64,000 nt of DNA, taken from NCBI RefSeq assembly GCF_001598415.1, contig NZ_BCYX01000013.1, positions 1 through 64,000 of the forward strand. The letters are read 5' to 3'. The position numbers were made by a program, and so were the translations under genes. This DNA comes from Sphingomonas mali NBRC 15500. GTDB taxonomy: Bacteria; Pseudomonadota; Alphaproteobacteria; Sphingomonadales; Sphingomonadaceae. Below, piece by piece: positions 8,371 through 17,113 of the stretch (its first letter is position 1; every line of letters starts with the position of its first letter). The notes beneath the pieces are model-generated. The model was not told where the DNA came from. It did not search any database and saw only the letters and a list, made by a program, of their open reading frames with translations.

Positions 8371-8541
8371 CCTTCTCCCCTTGTGGGAGAAGGATAGCGT
8401 AGCTTGGCAGCTTGCTGCCTAGCGAAGCTTGGATGAGGGGAGCGGCGCTTCAGCGCCGCGCGACCGCGGCGCGGTCGCCCCCTCACCCCCCCACTCGGCT
8501 ACGCCGAGCGGGCCCCTCCCTCTTCCACAAGGGGAGAGGGG
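8371..8541. repeat. Branched intergenic repeat, copy 1 (GGGTGAGGG family, divergent)
   Basis: The outer arms CTCCCCTTGTGGGAGA (8375-8390) and TCTTCCACAAGGGGAG (8521-8536) are complementary with one mismatch. Between them lie several perfect small hairpins: GCGGCGC-TTCA-GCGCCGC, GCGACCGC-GGC-GCGGTCGC and CTCGGC-TAC-GCCGAG. It sits between the H1-like gene and the convergent M2 peptidase gene. It resembles the copies at 26.9 and 55.8 kb in its ends and its CCCCTCCCTCT box. It may serve as a bidirectional transcription end. Confidence 0.75.
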
Positions 8542-8563
8542 TTACGCTCGTGGCAATGACAAT

Positions 8564-10393
8564 TCACCATCCGCTCGGTTTCCCCTTGTTCTGCTCGTCG
8601 AGCCACTTCTTGAGCGGTGCGAAATAGTCGACCATCGCCTGACCCGAAATCTCCCGGCTGCCGGTGAACGCCTGCAGCGCGTCGGGCCAAGGCTTGGACT
8701 GGCCCATTTCGAGCATCTTCTGCAGCTTCGCGCCGACCTCCTTGTTGCCGTAGAACGAGCAACGATGGAGCGGTCCGGTCCAGCCAGCCTGCTTGCACGC
8801 TGCCTGGTAGAATTGGAACTGAAGCAATCGCGCCAGGAAATAGCGCATATACGGCGTGTTCGCCGGGATGTGGTATTTCGCGCCCGCGTCGAAGCGTGAC
8901 GCATCGCGCGCGACCGGCGGCTTGATGCCCTGATATTGCAGCCGCAGCGCGTCCCAGGCCGACTGATATTGGTCGGGCTTGATCGAGCCGTTGAACACGC
9001 CCCAGCGCCATTTGTCGACCAACAGCCCGAACGGCAGGAATGCCACCTTGTCCATCGCCTGGCGCAGCAGCAGGCCGGTATCCTTGTCCGCGCTCGGCAC
9101 GCGGGATTTGTCGAGCAGGCCGATCTGAACGAGGTAATTCGGCGTGATCGACAAGGCGACGAAATCGCCTATCGCTTCGTGGAAGCCGTCATTGGCGCCG
9201 TTCTCGTACAGGAACGGCTGGTTCATATAGGCGCGCTGATAATAGTTATGCCCAAGCTCGTGATGCACCGTCACGAAGTCGTCGGCATTGACCTTGGTGC
9301 ACATCTTGATGCGCACGTCCTGCTTGTTGTCGATGTCCCAGGCCGAGGCATGGCACACAACCTCGCGATCGGCCGGCTTGACGATCATCGATCGCGCCCA
9401 GAACGTGTCGGGAAGCGGCGCGAAGCCCAGGGAGGAATAGAAGCCCTCCCCCGTCTTCACCATCTTGATCGGGTCGTATCCCTTGGCCTTGAGCAACGCC
9501 TCGGTATCGTAGCCGATATCGCCCGATCCCTTGGGCGCGACCACGTCGTAGATATTACCCCATTCCTGCGCCCACATATTGCCGAGCAGGTCGGCACGGA
9601 TCGGACCGGTCTTGGGCTGGACGGCATCGCCATACTTCTCGTTGAGCTTCCACCGGACATAAGTGTGGAGCGAGAGGTAAAGCGGCTCGACCTGTTTCCA
9701 CAGACGATCGGTCATCTTGGCGAAATCGTCGGGCGACATGTCGTAGCCCGACCGCCACATCGCGCCGACATCGGCATAGCCCAGTTCCTTGGCGCCCTGG
9801 TTCGAGATGTCGACCATATGCGCGTAGTCGGCCTTCATCGGCACGCCGACATTGTCGTTCCAGCTGACCCACATCTCCTTGAGTTTGGCCGGGTCGCGGG
9901 TCGTGCCCATCGCCGCTTCGATATCCGACCCGTTGATCGGCTTGCCATCGAGCGTGCCTTTGCCCTTGCCGTACTCCGACTGGAGTCGGGTCGCGATCGT
10001 CGACAGTTCGTCGGCCGCGCCCGGACGCGAGGGCGCTGGCAAGGTGATGCCGTTGCGGATCAGGTCGAGCTTGCGCCTGGTGTCGGGCGACAGACCCTGG
10101 ACGTCGAGATATTTGGCCGCTTCGCCGGCATATTTCACAGCGAGTTCGGTCTGGCGGGCGCTAACCTCGGCCGCCATCGCGTCGGTATCGTCGGTGATGT
10201 AGGTCGCGTTGATCCAGCCGGCACGATTGGAGTCGATCGAGATGTCGGCCAGATCCTTTTCGGCTCTGGCGACGAATTTGTCGGCATCTGCCGCGGTCGC
10301 CGGGGCGTTCTTGTCGGGCGCGGTCGCGAGAACCACGGCACCAGAAAGAACCAGCGCGAGCGCAAGGCCCGACGCCATCGCGGTACGGATCAT
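8564..10393 (-). CDS. M2 family zinc peptidase (angiotensin-converting-enzyme-like dipeptidyl carboxypeptidase)
   Basis: Periplasmic zinc metallopeptidase that removes C-terminal dipeptides. Start is ATG 10393 (609 residues), giving a signal peptide (~1-25, 'MASGLALALVLSGAVVLATA'). The zinc site HELGH is at about residues 378-382, followed by the downstream 'FHEAIGDFVAL' block that provides the third zinc ligand Glu. The length matches single-domain bacterial ACE homologues. An upstream in-frame start at 10453 would bury the signal peptide and is not used. It lies 56 bp downstream of the alpha/beta hydrolase gene on the same strand. Confidence 0.95.
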   Translation of the reverse strand: MIRTAMASGLALALVLSGAVVLATAPDKNAPATAADADKFVARAEKDLADISIDSNRAGWINATYITDDTDAMAAEVSARQTELAVKYAGEAAKYLDVQGLSPDTRRKLDLIRNGITLPAPSRPGAADELSTIATRLQSEYGKGKGTLDGKPINGSDIEAAMGTTRDPAKLKEMWVSWNDNVGVPMKADYAHMVDISNQGAKELGYADVGAMWRSGYDMSPDDFAKMTDRLWKQVEPLYLSLHTYVRWKLNEKYGDAVQPKTGPIRADLLGNMWAQEWGNIYDVVAPKGSGDIGYDTEALLKAKGYDPIKMVKTGEGFYSSLGFAPLPDTFWARSMIVKPADREVVCHASAWDIDNKQDVRIKMCTKVNADDFVTVHHELGHNYYQRAYMNQPFLYENGANDGFHEAIGDFVALSITPNYLVQIGLLDKSRVPSADKDTGLLLRQAMDKVAFLPFGLLVDKWRWGVFNGSIKPDQYQSAWDALRLQYQGIKPPVARDASRFDAGAKYHIPANTPYMRYFLARLLQFQFYQAACKQAGWTGPLHRCSFYGNKEVGAKLQKMLEMGQSKPWPDALQAFTGSREISGQAMVDYFAPLKKWLDEQNKGKPSGW

Positions 10394-10449
10394 GTTCAAC
10401 GACTCCCAGAACTTGTCGGAGCGACACTGATCCCGCCGGGAGCCCGCGG

Positions 10450-11211
10450 TCAAGCGGCGAGGAAATCGGCGATCGCCTGGCCGAGCTCGGTCTTGACCAC
10501 CGCGCTCATATGATTGCCCGGCACTTCGACATAACGCGCATTGGGCAAGGCATCGGCGAGCGCGGCGGCGCTGCCATTGTCATCGTCGTCCACGCCGTTA
10601 ACGCATAGCGTCGGCCAGGCGAACCGCTCGATCTGGTCGAGCGGCGTGCTCACGAACGTGTCGATCACCCCGAGCAGGGCCTGCGGATCGCCGCCGGTGG
10701 TTTTCAGGAACGCCTCGGCGAACCATTCGGGGCTGTTGCGCTCGTGCTTGCCGAGATTGGTCAGGATGTTGCGAAAATGGCCGCCACGCCGATCGGCCGC
10801 GGTCAGGCCGTCCAGCCCCATGCCCGAAAAGATCACGCGGCGTGGATCGGCGCCCGTTGCCAGCATCCGGCTGGTCGTGCGCGCCCCGAGCGAATAGCCA
10901 CCAAGATCGTAATCGGTGAGGCCGAGATGCGCGATCAGCGCATGCCCGTCCTTGGTCAGTGCGTCCGGCGGATAGGCGGCGGGGTCGTGCGGCCGCGCGC
11001 TCGATCCATGGGCGCGCAAGTCGGGCATGATCACGCGGAACCCCCTGGCGGCGATGAGGTTGGCGTGGCCGTAGCGGATCCAGTTGGTCTCGGCGTCGGA
11101 GAAGAAACCGTGGATCAGGACGACCGGGCGCCCCTCTCCAACCTCTCGCCAGGCCATCCGCTGGCCGTCGAAACTGTCGAAATATTGCGGCTCAATCGGG
11201 GAGTTTGCCAA
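10450..11211 (-). CDS. Alpha/beta hydrolase
   Basis: A 253-residue hydrolase of unknown substrate. The HG oxyanion motif ('VVLIHGFF'), the nucleophile elbow G-Y-S-L-G, a late acidic residue in 'NGVDDDDNGSA' and the terminal His in 'PGNHMSAVV' make a complete Ser-Asp-His triad. No signal peptide is seen, so it is probably cytoplasmic. The TTG start at 11211 overlaps the GFA gene by 20 bp; ATG at 11157 would remove the conserved 'FDSFDGQRM' strand, so TTG is preferred. The arrangement suggests an operon of GFA, hydrolase and M2 peptidase. Confidence 0.85.
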   Translation of the reverse strand: MANSPIEPQYFDSFDGQRMAWREVGEGRPVVLIHGFFSDAETNWIRYGHANLIAARGFRVIMPDLRAHGSSARPHDPAAYPPDALTKDGHALIAHLGLTDYDLGGYSLGARTTSRMLATGADPRRVIFSGMGLDGLTAADRRGGHFRNILTNLGKHERNSPEWFAEAFLKTTGGDPQALLGVIDTFVSTPLDQIERFAWPTLCVNGVDDDDNGSAAALADALPNARYVEVPGNHMSAVVKTELGQAIADFLAA

Positions 11212-11635
11212 CGCTGTTCATCCATTTGTCGACCAGAGGCTGATGCTCGTCGGTTCGCTTGGCGGGAAGCGTGCTGGTGTCAAGCCATGCCTCGTGCCAG
11301 CTCTCCTTGCCGAAATGGCTGGTCGGTTTGAATCGTCCCGGATCGTCGAAGCTGCCAACGGTCAAATCGAGGTTCTTGCCGTCGTCGAATTCGAACGTGA
11401 GCGGCGTTCCGCAGACCGAGCAGAAGCCGCGCTGCGCGAAGGGCGACGAGCGATAACGGTCCGGTTCGACTTCCCACGTCACTCCGGCTTTGGGCACGTT
11501 TCTAAACGCGATCGACACACCGCCAGTGGCGCGCTGGCACATGCGGCAATGGCATAAATAGGCATCATCGCCATCGATCTCAGCGACATAACGTATGCGG
11601 CCGCACTGACATCCGCCTGTCATCCTGTCCGTCAC
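11192..11635 (-). CDS. GFA family (CENP-V/GFA zinc-binding) protein
   Basis: A 147-residue zinc protein of the glutathione-dependent formaldehyde-activating-enzyme-like family. It has the N-terminal 'GGCQCGRIRY' block, the 'CHCRMCQRATGG' zinc cluster and the later 'CSVCGTPL' pair. Family members bind two zinc ions; true formaldehyde activity is disputed and the substrate is unknown. The GTG start has a strong AGGAGGAGATC site directly upstream; an ATG four codons in is the alternative. It is divergent from the marR gene and overlaps the hydrolase downstream. Confidence 0.9.
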   Translation of the reverse strand: MTDRMTGGCQCGRIRYVAEIDGDDAYLCHCRMCQRATGGVSIAFRNVPKAGVTWEVEPDRYRSSPFAQRGFCSVCGTPLTFEFDDGKNLDLTVGSFDDPGRFKPTSHFGKESWHEAWLDTSTLPAKRTDEHQPLVDKWMNSVGKLPD

Positions 11636-11716
11636 GATCTCCTCCTATGCTGCACTGCGCAAAAATTTTTGCGTCAGCTACTATTTTATATAAGCATACT
11701 CATTATATGCGTCGCC

Positions 11717-12169
11717 ATGAGCGACTCACTCGGCTTCCTGATTAGCGATGTCTCGCGCCTGATGCGCCGTCGTTTCGACGAGCGCGCGCGCGAAGTCGGC
11801 GCGACCCGTGCGCAATGGCGCACCCTGACCACCCTCAGCCGCAACGAGGGCCTCAACCAGGGCGCGCTGGCCGACCTGCTCGAAGTCGAGCCGATCACGT
11901 TGTGCCGGATGATCGACCGACTCGAGGAATCGGGCCTGGTCGAGCGCCGTCGCGATCCCGCCGATCGCCGCGCCTGGCAATTGTTCCTGACCGACAAGTC
12001 CAAGCCGATCCTCGCCGACCTGCGTCGCATGGCCGACGACCTCTTCGTTCAAGTCCTGTCAGGCATGGGCGAATCGGAGCGAGCCGCGCTCGGCAAATCG
12101 CTCGAGCACATTCGCGCAAACCTCCTGACGCTCCCTTCTCCCCATACCACCGAGACCGCCCATGGCTGA
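11717..12169 (+). CDS. MarR family transcriptional regulator
   Basis: A 150-residue winged-helix repressor. The DNA-binding core shows 'GATRAQWRTLTTLSRNEG', 'LADLLEVEPITLCRMIDRLEESGLVERR' and the wing 'DPADRRAWQLFLTD'. It overlaps the following membrane-fusion gene by 8 bp, so it very likely represses its own efflux operon and is relieved by a small aromatic or drug ligand, as in EmrR. ATG 11717 gives the standard family length; an upstream in-frame start at 11669 would add a hydrophobic leader not typical of MarR. The AT-rich upstream region (11660-11710) probably holds the operator and promoter. Confidence 0.93.
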   Translation: MSDSLGFLISDVSRLMRRRFDERAREVGATRAQWRTLTTLSRNEGLNQGALADLLEVEPITLCRMIDRLEESGLVERRRDPADRRAWQLFLTDKSKPILADLRRMADDLFVQVLSGMGESERAALGKSLEHIRANLLTLPSPHTTETAHG

Positions 12170-13259
12170 TGCCGATCCGAAAATAGAAACGAAGGGCGGA
12201 AAGATCGCCGCCGCCAACGTGATCGAAACCGTCGAGGCGCCGCCCCCTGGCGCCAAGAAGCGCAGCTGGCTGCGGATCGCGCTGATGGTCAGCGTGCCGC
12301 TGTTGATCGCGGCAGTGGCAGGCTATTTCTACCTGACCGGCGGCCGCTACCAGACCACCGACAACGCCTATATCTCGCAGGACATGATCTCGATCAGTCC
12401 CGACGTGTCGGGCCGGATCGTCCAGGTCAACGTCAAGGAGAACCAGCGCGTCAAAGCGGGCGACGTGCTGTTCGTGATCGATCCAGAGCCATATCGGATC
12501 GCGGTCGAACAGGCCAATGCCGCGATCGCCACTGCCCGGGTCGATGTATCGACCAAGGCGACCGACACAGGCAGCGCCGCAGCCGATATCCAGAGCGCGG
12601 ACGCCGACATCTCGCTCGCCCAGGCTACCTATGATCGCCAGAACGCCTTGTGGAAGAAGGGCTTCACCACCAAGGCCGCGCTCGATGCCGCGCAACATGA
12701 GGTGCTGGCCGCCAAGGCACGTCTCGCCACCGCGCGCGCTGCGGCCAGCAAGGCGAAGGTCCAGCTCGGCAGCGGCGTCGCCGGATCGGGCATTCCTGCA
12801 GCGGTCCAGGCCGCAATGGCCGAGCGCGACAAGGCGATGATGAACCTGCAGCGCACCGTCGTTCGTGCACCCCATGACGGCATCGTCAGCCAGACCAGCC
12901 GCCTTCAGGTCGGCAACATCACCCCGTCGGGCGTTCCCGCGCTCAGCCTGGTGATCAGCGATACGCCGTGGGTGACCGCCAATTTCAAGGAAACCCAGCT
13001 CGGCAATATGCGCGTTGGACAGCCGGTCGAACTCAAGTTCGACGCCTATCCGGGCGTGAAATTGTGCGGCAAGGTGCAGAGCATCGGCGCCGGCACCGGT
13101 TCCGAATTCTCGATCCTGCCGGCGCAGAACGCCAACGGTAATTGGGTCAAGGTGACGCAGCGCGTGCCCGTCCGCATCGCCATCACCTGCAAGTCCGATC
13201 GCGCGCTGATCGCGGGGCTGTCGACCGACGTATCGGTCGATACCAAGCCCAATGGCTAG
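12162..13259 (+). CDS. emrA: HlyD/EmrA family membrane fusion protein
   Basis: Periplasmic adaptor (365 residues) of a tripartite multidrug efflux pump. The cytoplasmic N-terminus is followed by one membrane anchor (~37-57). Next come a biotinyl-lipoyl-like strand set ('TTDNAYISQDMISISPDVSG'), an alpha-helical hairpin around residues 100-190 and a barrel domain with 'VVRAPHDGIVSQ'. It overlaps marR by 8 bp at its start and the MFS gene by 8 bp at its end, so the three are a translationally coupled operon. No outer-membrane TolC-type gene is in the window. Confidence 0.93.
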   Translation: MADADPKIETKGGKIAAANVIETVEAPPPGAKKRSWLRIALMVSVPLLIAAVAGYFYLTGGRYQTTDNAYISQDMISISPDVSGRIVQVNVKENQRVKAGDVLFVIDPEPYRIAVEQANAAIATARVDVSTKATDTGSAAADIQSADADISLAQATYDRQNALWKKGFTTKAALDAAQHEVLAAKARLATARAAASKAKVQLGSGVAGSGIPAAVQAAMAERDKAMMNLQRTVVRAPHDGIVSQTSRLQVGNITPSGVPALSLVISDTPWVTANFKETQLGNMRVGQPVELKFDAYPGVKLCGKVQSIGAGTGSEFSILPAQNANGNWVKVTQRVPVRIAITCKSDRALIAGLSTDVSVDTKPNG

Positions 13260-14829
13260 CGCGGCCGTTCCTGCATCTCCGGCGGCGGCGAGGCCTGCGC
13301 AGCCCGCGCTTAGCAAGCCATTGCTGGAGTCGAGCAACCGCCCGCTTCTGACCATCGGCGTCATGGGCGCGATGGTGATGCAGATCCTCGACACGACGAT
13401 CGCCAACGTCGCGCTGCCGCACATGACGGCGGCGCTGGGCGCGACCACCGACACGATCACCTGGGTGCTGACCAGCTACATCGTCGCGACCGCGATCGCC
13501 CTGCCCGCGACCGGTTGGCTGAGCGACCGGCTGGGCAGCCGCAATCTGTTCCTGATCGCCGTCGCCGGCTTCGTCCTCGCCTCGGCTTTGTGCGGAACCG
13601 CCGTCAACTTGAGCGAGATGGTCGTGTTCCGCGCCTTCCAGGGCATTTTCGCCGCCTTCATCAACCCATTGTCGCAAACCGCGATGATCGACATCAACCC
13701 CAAGGAGCGCCAGGCCCAGGCCATGTCGGTTTGGGGAATGGGTGTGATGGTCGGCCCGATCCTTGGGCCAGTGCTCGGCGGCTATCTGACCGACAATTTC
13801 AACTGGCGCTGGGTGTTTTACGTCAACGTCCCAGTCGGCGCTTTGACCTTCGCTATCCTGTGGTTCCTGCTGCCGTCGCGGCCGAAGGCAACGCGCTCGT
13901 TCGATTTCACCGGTTTTGCGTTCGTCGGTCTGGCCGTCGCGAGTTTCCAGCTGATGCTCGATCGCGGCCAGAACCAGGATTGGTTCTCGAGCTGGGAAAT
14001 CATCATCGAAGGCCTAATCGCGATCGCCGCGGCGTGGGTCGGGCTGATCCATCTCGCCACGGCCAAGAAGCCGTTGTTCGACCGGCATTTGTTCAAGAAC
14101 CGCAATCTCGTGACGGCAATGTTCTTCATGATCATCATCGGCGTCTCGACCATGGCGCCGATGGCCCTGCTGCCGCCGATGCTCCAGCAATTGTTCGGCT
14201 ATTCGGTGGTCCAGACAGGCATGATGATGGCACCGCGTGGCGTCGGCGTGCTGTTCACGATGTGGCTGGCCGGCCGGTTGATCGGCAAGGTCGATACGCG
14301 GATCGTCATCGCGGTCGGGCTGGTGTTGTTCGCCTGGTCGCTGCACACGATGGCGAGCTGGTCGCTCGAGATGGATTCCTGGCCGGTGGTCACGTCCGGC
14401 TTCATCCAGGGGCTCGGCATGGGTTTGGTGTTCATGCCGCTCAACAGCCTGGCCTTTGCGACGCTGGAGCAGCATTACCGCACCGACGGATCGAGTCTGC
14501 TCAACCTGATGCGGTCGATCGGCCAATCGGCGGGCATTTCGATGGTGACGGTGTTTCTGGCGCGCAACCAGCAGACCAGCCATGCCGATCTTGCCCAGCA
14601 CATCACCGACCATGTCGTACCGGGGTTCAATCTCGGCCAGCTTTTCCAGCTCGGCGAAATGTCCGACGCCGTGTTCGGGATGGTCGACAACATGGTCAAT
14701 CAGCAAGCCGCGATGATCGCCTATATCGACGATTTCTACCTGATGTCGTGGCTCACCATCGCGGTGCTACCGCTAGTCCTGCTGCTTCAGAAGCCCAAGG
14801 GCAAGGTCGAGGTGGTGCACGCCGAATAA
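13252..14829 (+). CDS. emrB: DHA2 family (EmrB/QacA) 14-TM multidrug efflux MFS transporter
   Basis: A 525-residue proton-driven drug exporter working with the HlyD adaptor encoded immediately upstream. Features typical of EmrB are motif D1 at the start of TM1 ('MQILDTTIANVALPHM'), motif A in loop 2-3 ('GWLSDRLGSRNLF') and antiporter motif C ('GVMVGPILGPVLGGYL'). The length is right for 14 membrane segments. The start overlaps the adaptor by 8 bp. Regulation is probably through the MarR protein encoded first in the operon. Confidence 0.95.
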   Translation: MASAAVPASPAAARPAQPALSKPLLESSNRPLLTIGVMGAMVMQILDTTIANVALPHMTAALGATTDTITWVLTSYIVATAIALPATGWLSDRLGSRNLFLIAVAGFVLASALCGTAVNLSEMVVFRAFQGIFAAFINPLSQTAMIDINPKERQAQAMSVWGMGVMVGPILGPVLGGYLTDNFNWRWVFYVNVPVGALTFAILWFLLPSRPKATRSFDFTGFAFVGLAVASFQLMLDRGQNQDWFSSWEIIIEGLIAIAAAWVGLIHLATAKKPLFDRHLFKNRNLVTAMFFMIIIGVSTMAPMALLPPMLQQLFGYSVVQTGMMMAPRGVGVLFTMWLAGRLIGKVDTRIVIAVGLVLFAWSLHTMASWSLEMDSWPVVTSGFIQGLGMGLVFMPLNSLAFATLEQHYRTDGSSLLNLMRSIGQSAGISMVTVFLARNQQTSHADLAQHITDHVVPGFNLGQLFQLGEMSDAVFGMVDNMVNQQAAMIAYIDDFYLMSWLTIAVLPLVLLLQKPKGKVEVVHAE

Positions 14830-14839
14830 GCGCGCCGGT

Positions 14840-15277
14840 TCACCGCGACAGAATGGCGGCGAACTCGGCCACCGGCGCGCTTTCCTCGAAACACGGGACA
14901 CCTTCGGCGATCATCACCCAGGGTTGCTTGCTCTTCACCCAGATATGCACGCGCGGCTCGAGCGTGCGGTTGTGGTCGAGCGTGCCCGCGCGAACGACGG
15001 CGATTCCCGGTCGCGAACTGTTCGTGTTCCACAGTCGGTTGTGACACACGCCGCACGCCCGTTGGTGCGACAGTGCGCCACTCTCGTTGGTGATGGTGAA
15101 CTCGACGATCGGGCCGGTAGCGCTGATCGCGGTGTCAGGCACCACCGCCTGCTCGCTGAACGCGCTGCCCGACCAACGCTGGCAATCGGTGCAATGGCAG
15201 CAATAGATCGCGGTCAGGGTGTCGACCGCCAGTTCATAGCGCGCTGCGCCACAGCGACAGCCACCGGTAAAGGTCAT
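14840..15277 (-). CDS. GFA family (CENP-V/GFA zinc-binding) protein, second copy
   Basis: A 145-residue protein with the zinc-binding blocks 'GGCRCGAARYEL', 'CHCTDCQRWSGSAFS' and 'CGVCHNRLW'. It is a paralogue of the GFA protein 3.6 kb upstream but only loosely similar. The start ATG 15277 overlaps the stop of the HCCA-isomerase-like gene by 4 bp, so they are coupled. The two together could act on a glutathione adduct, but no pathway is visible. The 3' end is 10 bp from the convergent MFS gene. Confidence 0.9.
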   Translation of the reverse strand: MTFTGGCRCGAARYELAVDTLTAIYCCHCTDCQRWSGSAFSEQAVVPDTAISATGPIVEFTITNESGALSHQRACGVCHNRLWNTNSSRPGIAVVRAGTLDHNRTLEPRVHIWVKSKQPWVMIAEGVPCFEESAPVAEFAAILSR

Positions 15278-15921
15278 GCTCTTTTCTCCAGCCCCGCCTG
15301 TTCCATCCGCCAGACAGCGAGGTCGATCCGATCCTGCCCGAAAAACGGCTCGTCGTTGAACACCAGCGTCGGCACGCCCCAATGCCCGGAAGACTCCAGC
15401 GCCGCCTGATTGGCCGCAACCTCAGCGTCGAGCGCCTCGGCATCGCGCTCGGCTTCGGCATCGAGATCGGCCATGTCGAGCCCGGCTCGCGCCGCTGCAC
15501 CGGCGAGATGATTACCCAGATGCCAATCCACGGCACCGCCCCAGACGAGTTGCGCCACCTCATCGGCATAGGCGAACCCCCTGCCCCGTCGCGCGGCGAC
15601 TTGGCCGGTTCGCACCAGACGGCGGATGTGCGGCTGCTCGGCCGCGATCTCGCGTGTCGCGATATTCTGGACGATCGGATCGGGGCGCGGCGGGCCGAAC
15701 GGAATACCGCCATGTTGCGCGACTCTCATCGCATCGCGGATCGTGTAGCGCAGCCAGTTGGGATGATTACGTTCGAAGAAGTCGGGCTGGCGGATGGCGA
15801 GCGGATAGACCGGCTTGAGGTCGATCGTCAGATCGTAATCGCGCACGATCGCGCGCCATTTCGGCAGCGCGAGATAACTATAAGGGCTGCGAAACGAGAA
15901 ATAGAGGTCGGCGCGCAACAT
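15274..15921 (-). CDS. 2-hydroxychromene-2-carboxylate isomerase family protein (kappa-GST fold)
   Basis: A 215-residue DsbA/kappa-GST-fold protein. The N-terminal 'YFSFRSPYSYLALPKW' carries the catalytic Ser (about residue 12) in place of the DsbA Cys. The C-terminal 'WGVPTLVFNDEPFFGQDRIDL' is the cis-Pro/substrate region typical of 2-hydroxychromene-2-carboxylate isomerases. The founding enzyme is glutathione-dependent in naphthalene catabolism. No aromatic degradation genes are present here, so the substrate is unknown. It is coupled to a GFA protein by a 4-bp overlap. Confidence 0.9.
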   Translation of the reverse strand: MLRADLYFSFRSPYSYLALPKWRAIVRDYDLTIDLKPVYPLAIRQPDFFERNHPNWLRYTIRDAMRVAQHGGIPFGPPRPDPIVQNIATREIAAEQPHIRRLVRTGQVAARRGRGFAYADEVAQLVWGGAVDWHLGNHLAGAAARAGLDMADLDAEAERDAEALDAEVAANQAALESSGHWGVPTLVFNDEPFFGQDRIDLAVWRMEQAGLEKRA

Positions 15922-15974
15922 TCAATTCCTCCCCATCCGCGACGGGAGGAGTTTGAGCGCTGCGACGCCGGGCT

Positions 15975-17003
15975 TCAAGCCGCCTTCTTGAGATACCGCC
16001 GGCCGAGAAGTTCGGCGATCTGCACTGCGTTGAGCGCGGCGCCCTTGCGAAGGTTGTCCGACACGCACCACAGCGACAGGCCATTGTCGACGGTCGAATC
16101 CTCGCGAACACGGCTGACGAAGGTGGCATATTCGCCGACGCATTCGACCGGGGTGACGTAGCCGCCATCCTCATGCTTATCGACCAGCATGATGCCGGGC
16201 GCCTCGCGCAGGATCGATTTGGCCTTGGCCGCCGAAATCTCGTCCTCGAACTCGATGTTGATCGCTTCCGAATGGCCGACGAACACCGGCACGCGGACGC
16301 AAGTCGCGGTGACCTTGATCTTGGGATCGAGGATCTTCTTGGTCTCGACCACCATCTTCCACTCTTCCTTGGTCGACCCGTCCTCGAGGAACTTGTCGAT
16401 ATGCGGAATGACGTTGAAGGCGATCTGCTTGGTGAATTTGCGCGCCTCGGCCTGGTCGCCGACAAAGATGTTGCGCGATTGCTCGAACAGCTCGTCCATC
16501 CCGGCTTTGCCCGCGCCCGACACTGATTGATAAGTCGCGACGACGACGCGCTTGATCGTCGCGGCATCGTGCAGCGGCTTGAGCGCGACGACCATCTGCG
16601 CGGTCGAGCAGTTCGGGTTGGCGATGATGTTCTTGCGCGTATAGCTGTGGATCGCGTCGGGGTTCACCTCGGGCACGATCAACGGCACGTCCGGATCCAT
16701 GCGATAGAGCGACGAATTGTCGATCACGGTGCAGCCCGCTGCGGCAAAGCGCGGAGCGTGGATCGCGGTCGCGTCGCTGCCGATGGCAAAAAGCGCCATG
16801 TCCCAGCCGGTCGGGTCGAAATGCTCGATGTTTTTAATGGTCAGCATACGGCCGGTTTCGCCATATTCGACCTGGTTGCCGGTCGAGCGCGCGGAGGCGA
16901 CGACCGCGATCTCGTCGGCCGGAAACTCGCGTTCGGCCAGGATGTTCAGCATCTCGCGCCCGACATTGCCGGTCGCGCCGGCGACGACCACACGGTAACC
17001 CAT
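15975..17003 (-). CDS. asd: Aspartate-semialdehyde dehydrogenase
   Basis: NADPH-dependent reductive dephosphorylation of aspartyl phosphate to aspartate semialdehyde, the branch point to lysine/diaminopimelate, threonine and methionine. The protein is 342 residues. It has the N-terminal nucleotide-binding 'VAGATGNVGREML', the nucleophile Cys at about 132 in 'NPNCSTAQM' and the 'ATYQSVSGAGKAGMDEL' block. ATG 17003 is preferred over the GTG one codon earlier. It stands alone, divergent from the cysteine-desulfurase-like gene with about 110 bp between them. Confidence 0.97.
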   Translation of the reverse strand: MGYRVVVAGATGNVGREMLNILAEREFPADEIAVVASARSTGNQVEYGETGRMLTIKNIEHFDPTGWDMALFAIGSDATAIHAPRFAAAGCTVIDNSSLYRMDPDVPLIVPEVNPDAIHSYTRKNIIANPNCSTAQMVVALKPLHDAATIKRVVVATYQSVSGAGKAGMDELFEQSRNIFVGDQAEARKFTKQIAFNVIPHIDKFLEDGSTKEEWKMVVETKKILDPKIKVTATCVRVPVFVGHSEAINIEFEDEISAAKAKSILREAPGIMLVDKHEDGGYVTPVECVGEYATFVSRVREDSTVDNGLSLWCVSDNLRKGAALNAVQIAELLGRRYLKKAA

Positions 17004-17113
17004 CACTTCGATCCCATTTTCATGCTCGCCATCTCCGGCGGCGCTTGCTCTTTAGGCTCCAGCCGAGAGAATGGAAGCGCGCAATTTCTTGATACCCAGC
17101 CAAGGTCAGCTTG

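Noticed and set aside
8936..10513. Long open frame (525 codons) opposite the M2 peptidase gene
   Set aside because: Antisense to a gene with signal peptide and HELGH; low-complexity Arg/His composition.
14840..15921. Aromatic degradation cluster suggested by the HCCA-isomerase-like gene
   Set aside because: No ring-hydroxylating or cleavage enzymes nearby; family membership alone does not show this pathway.
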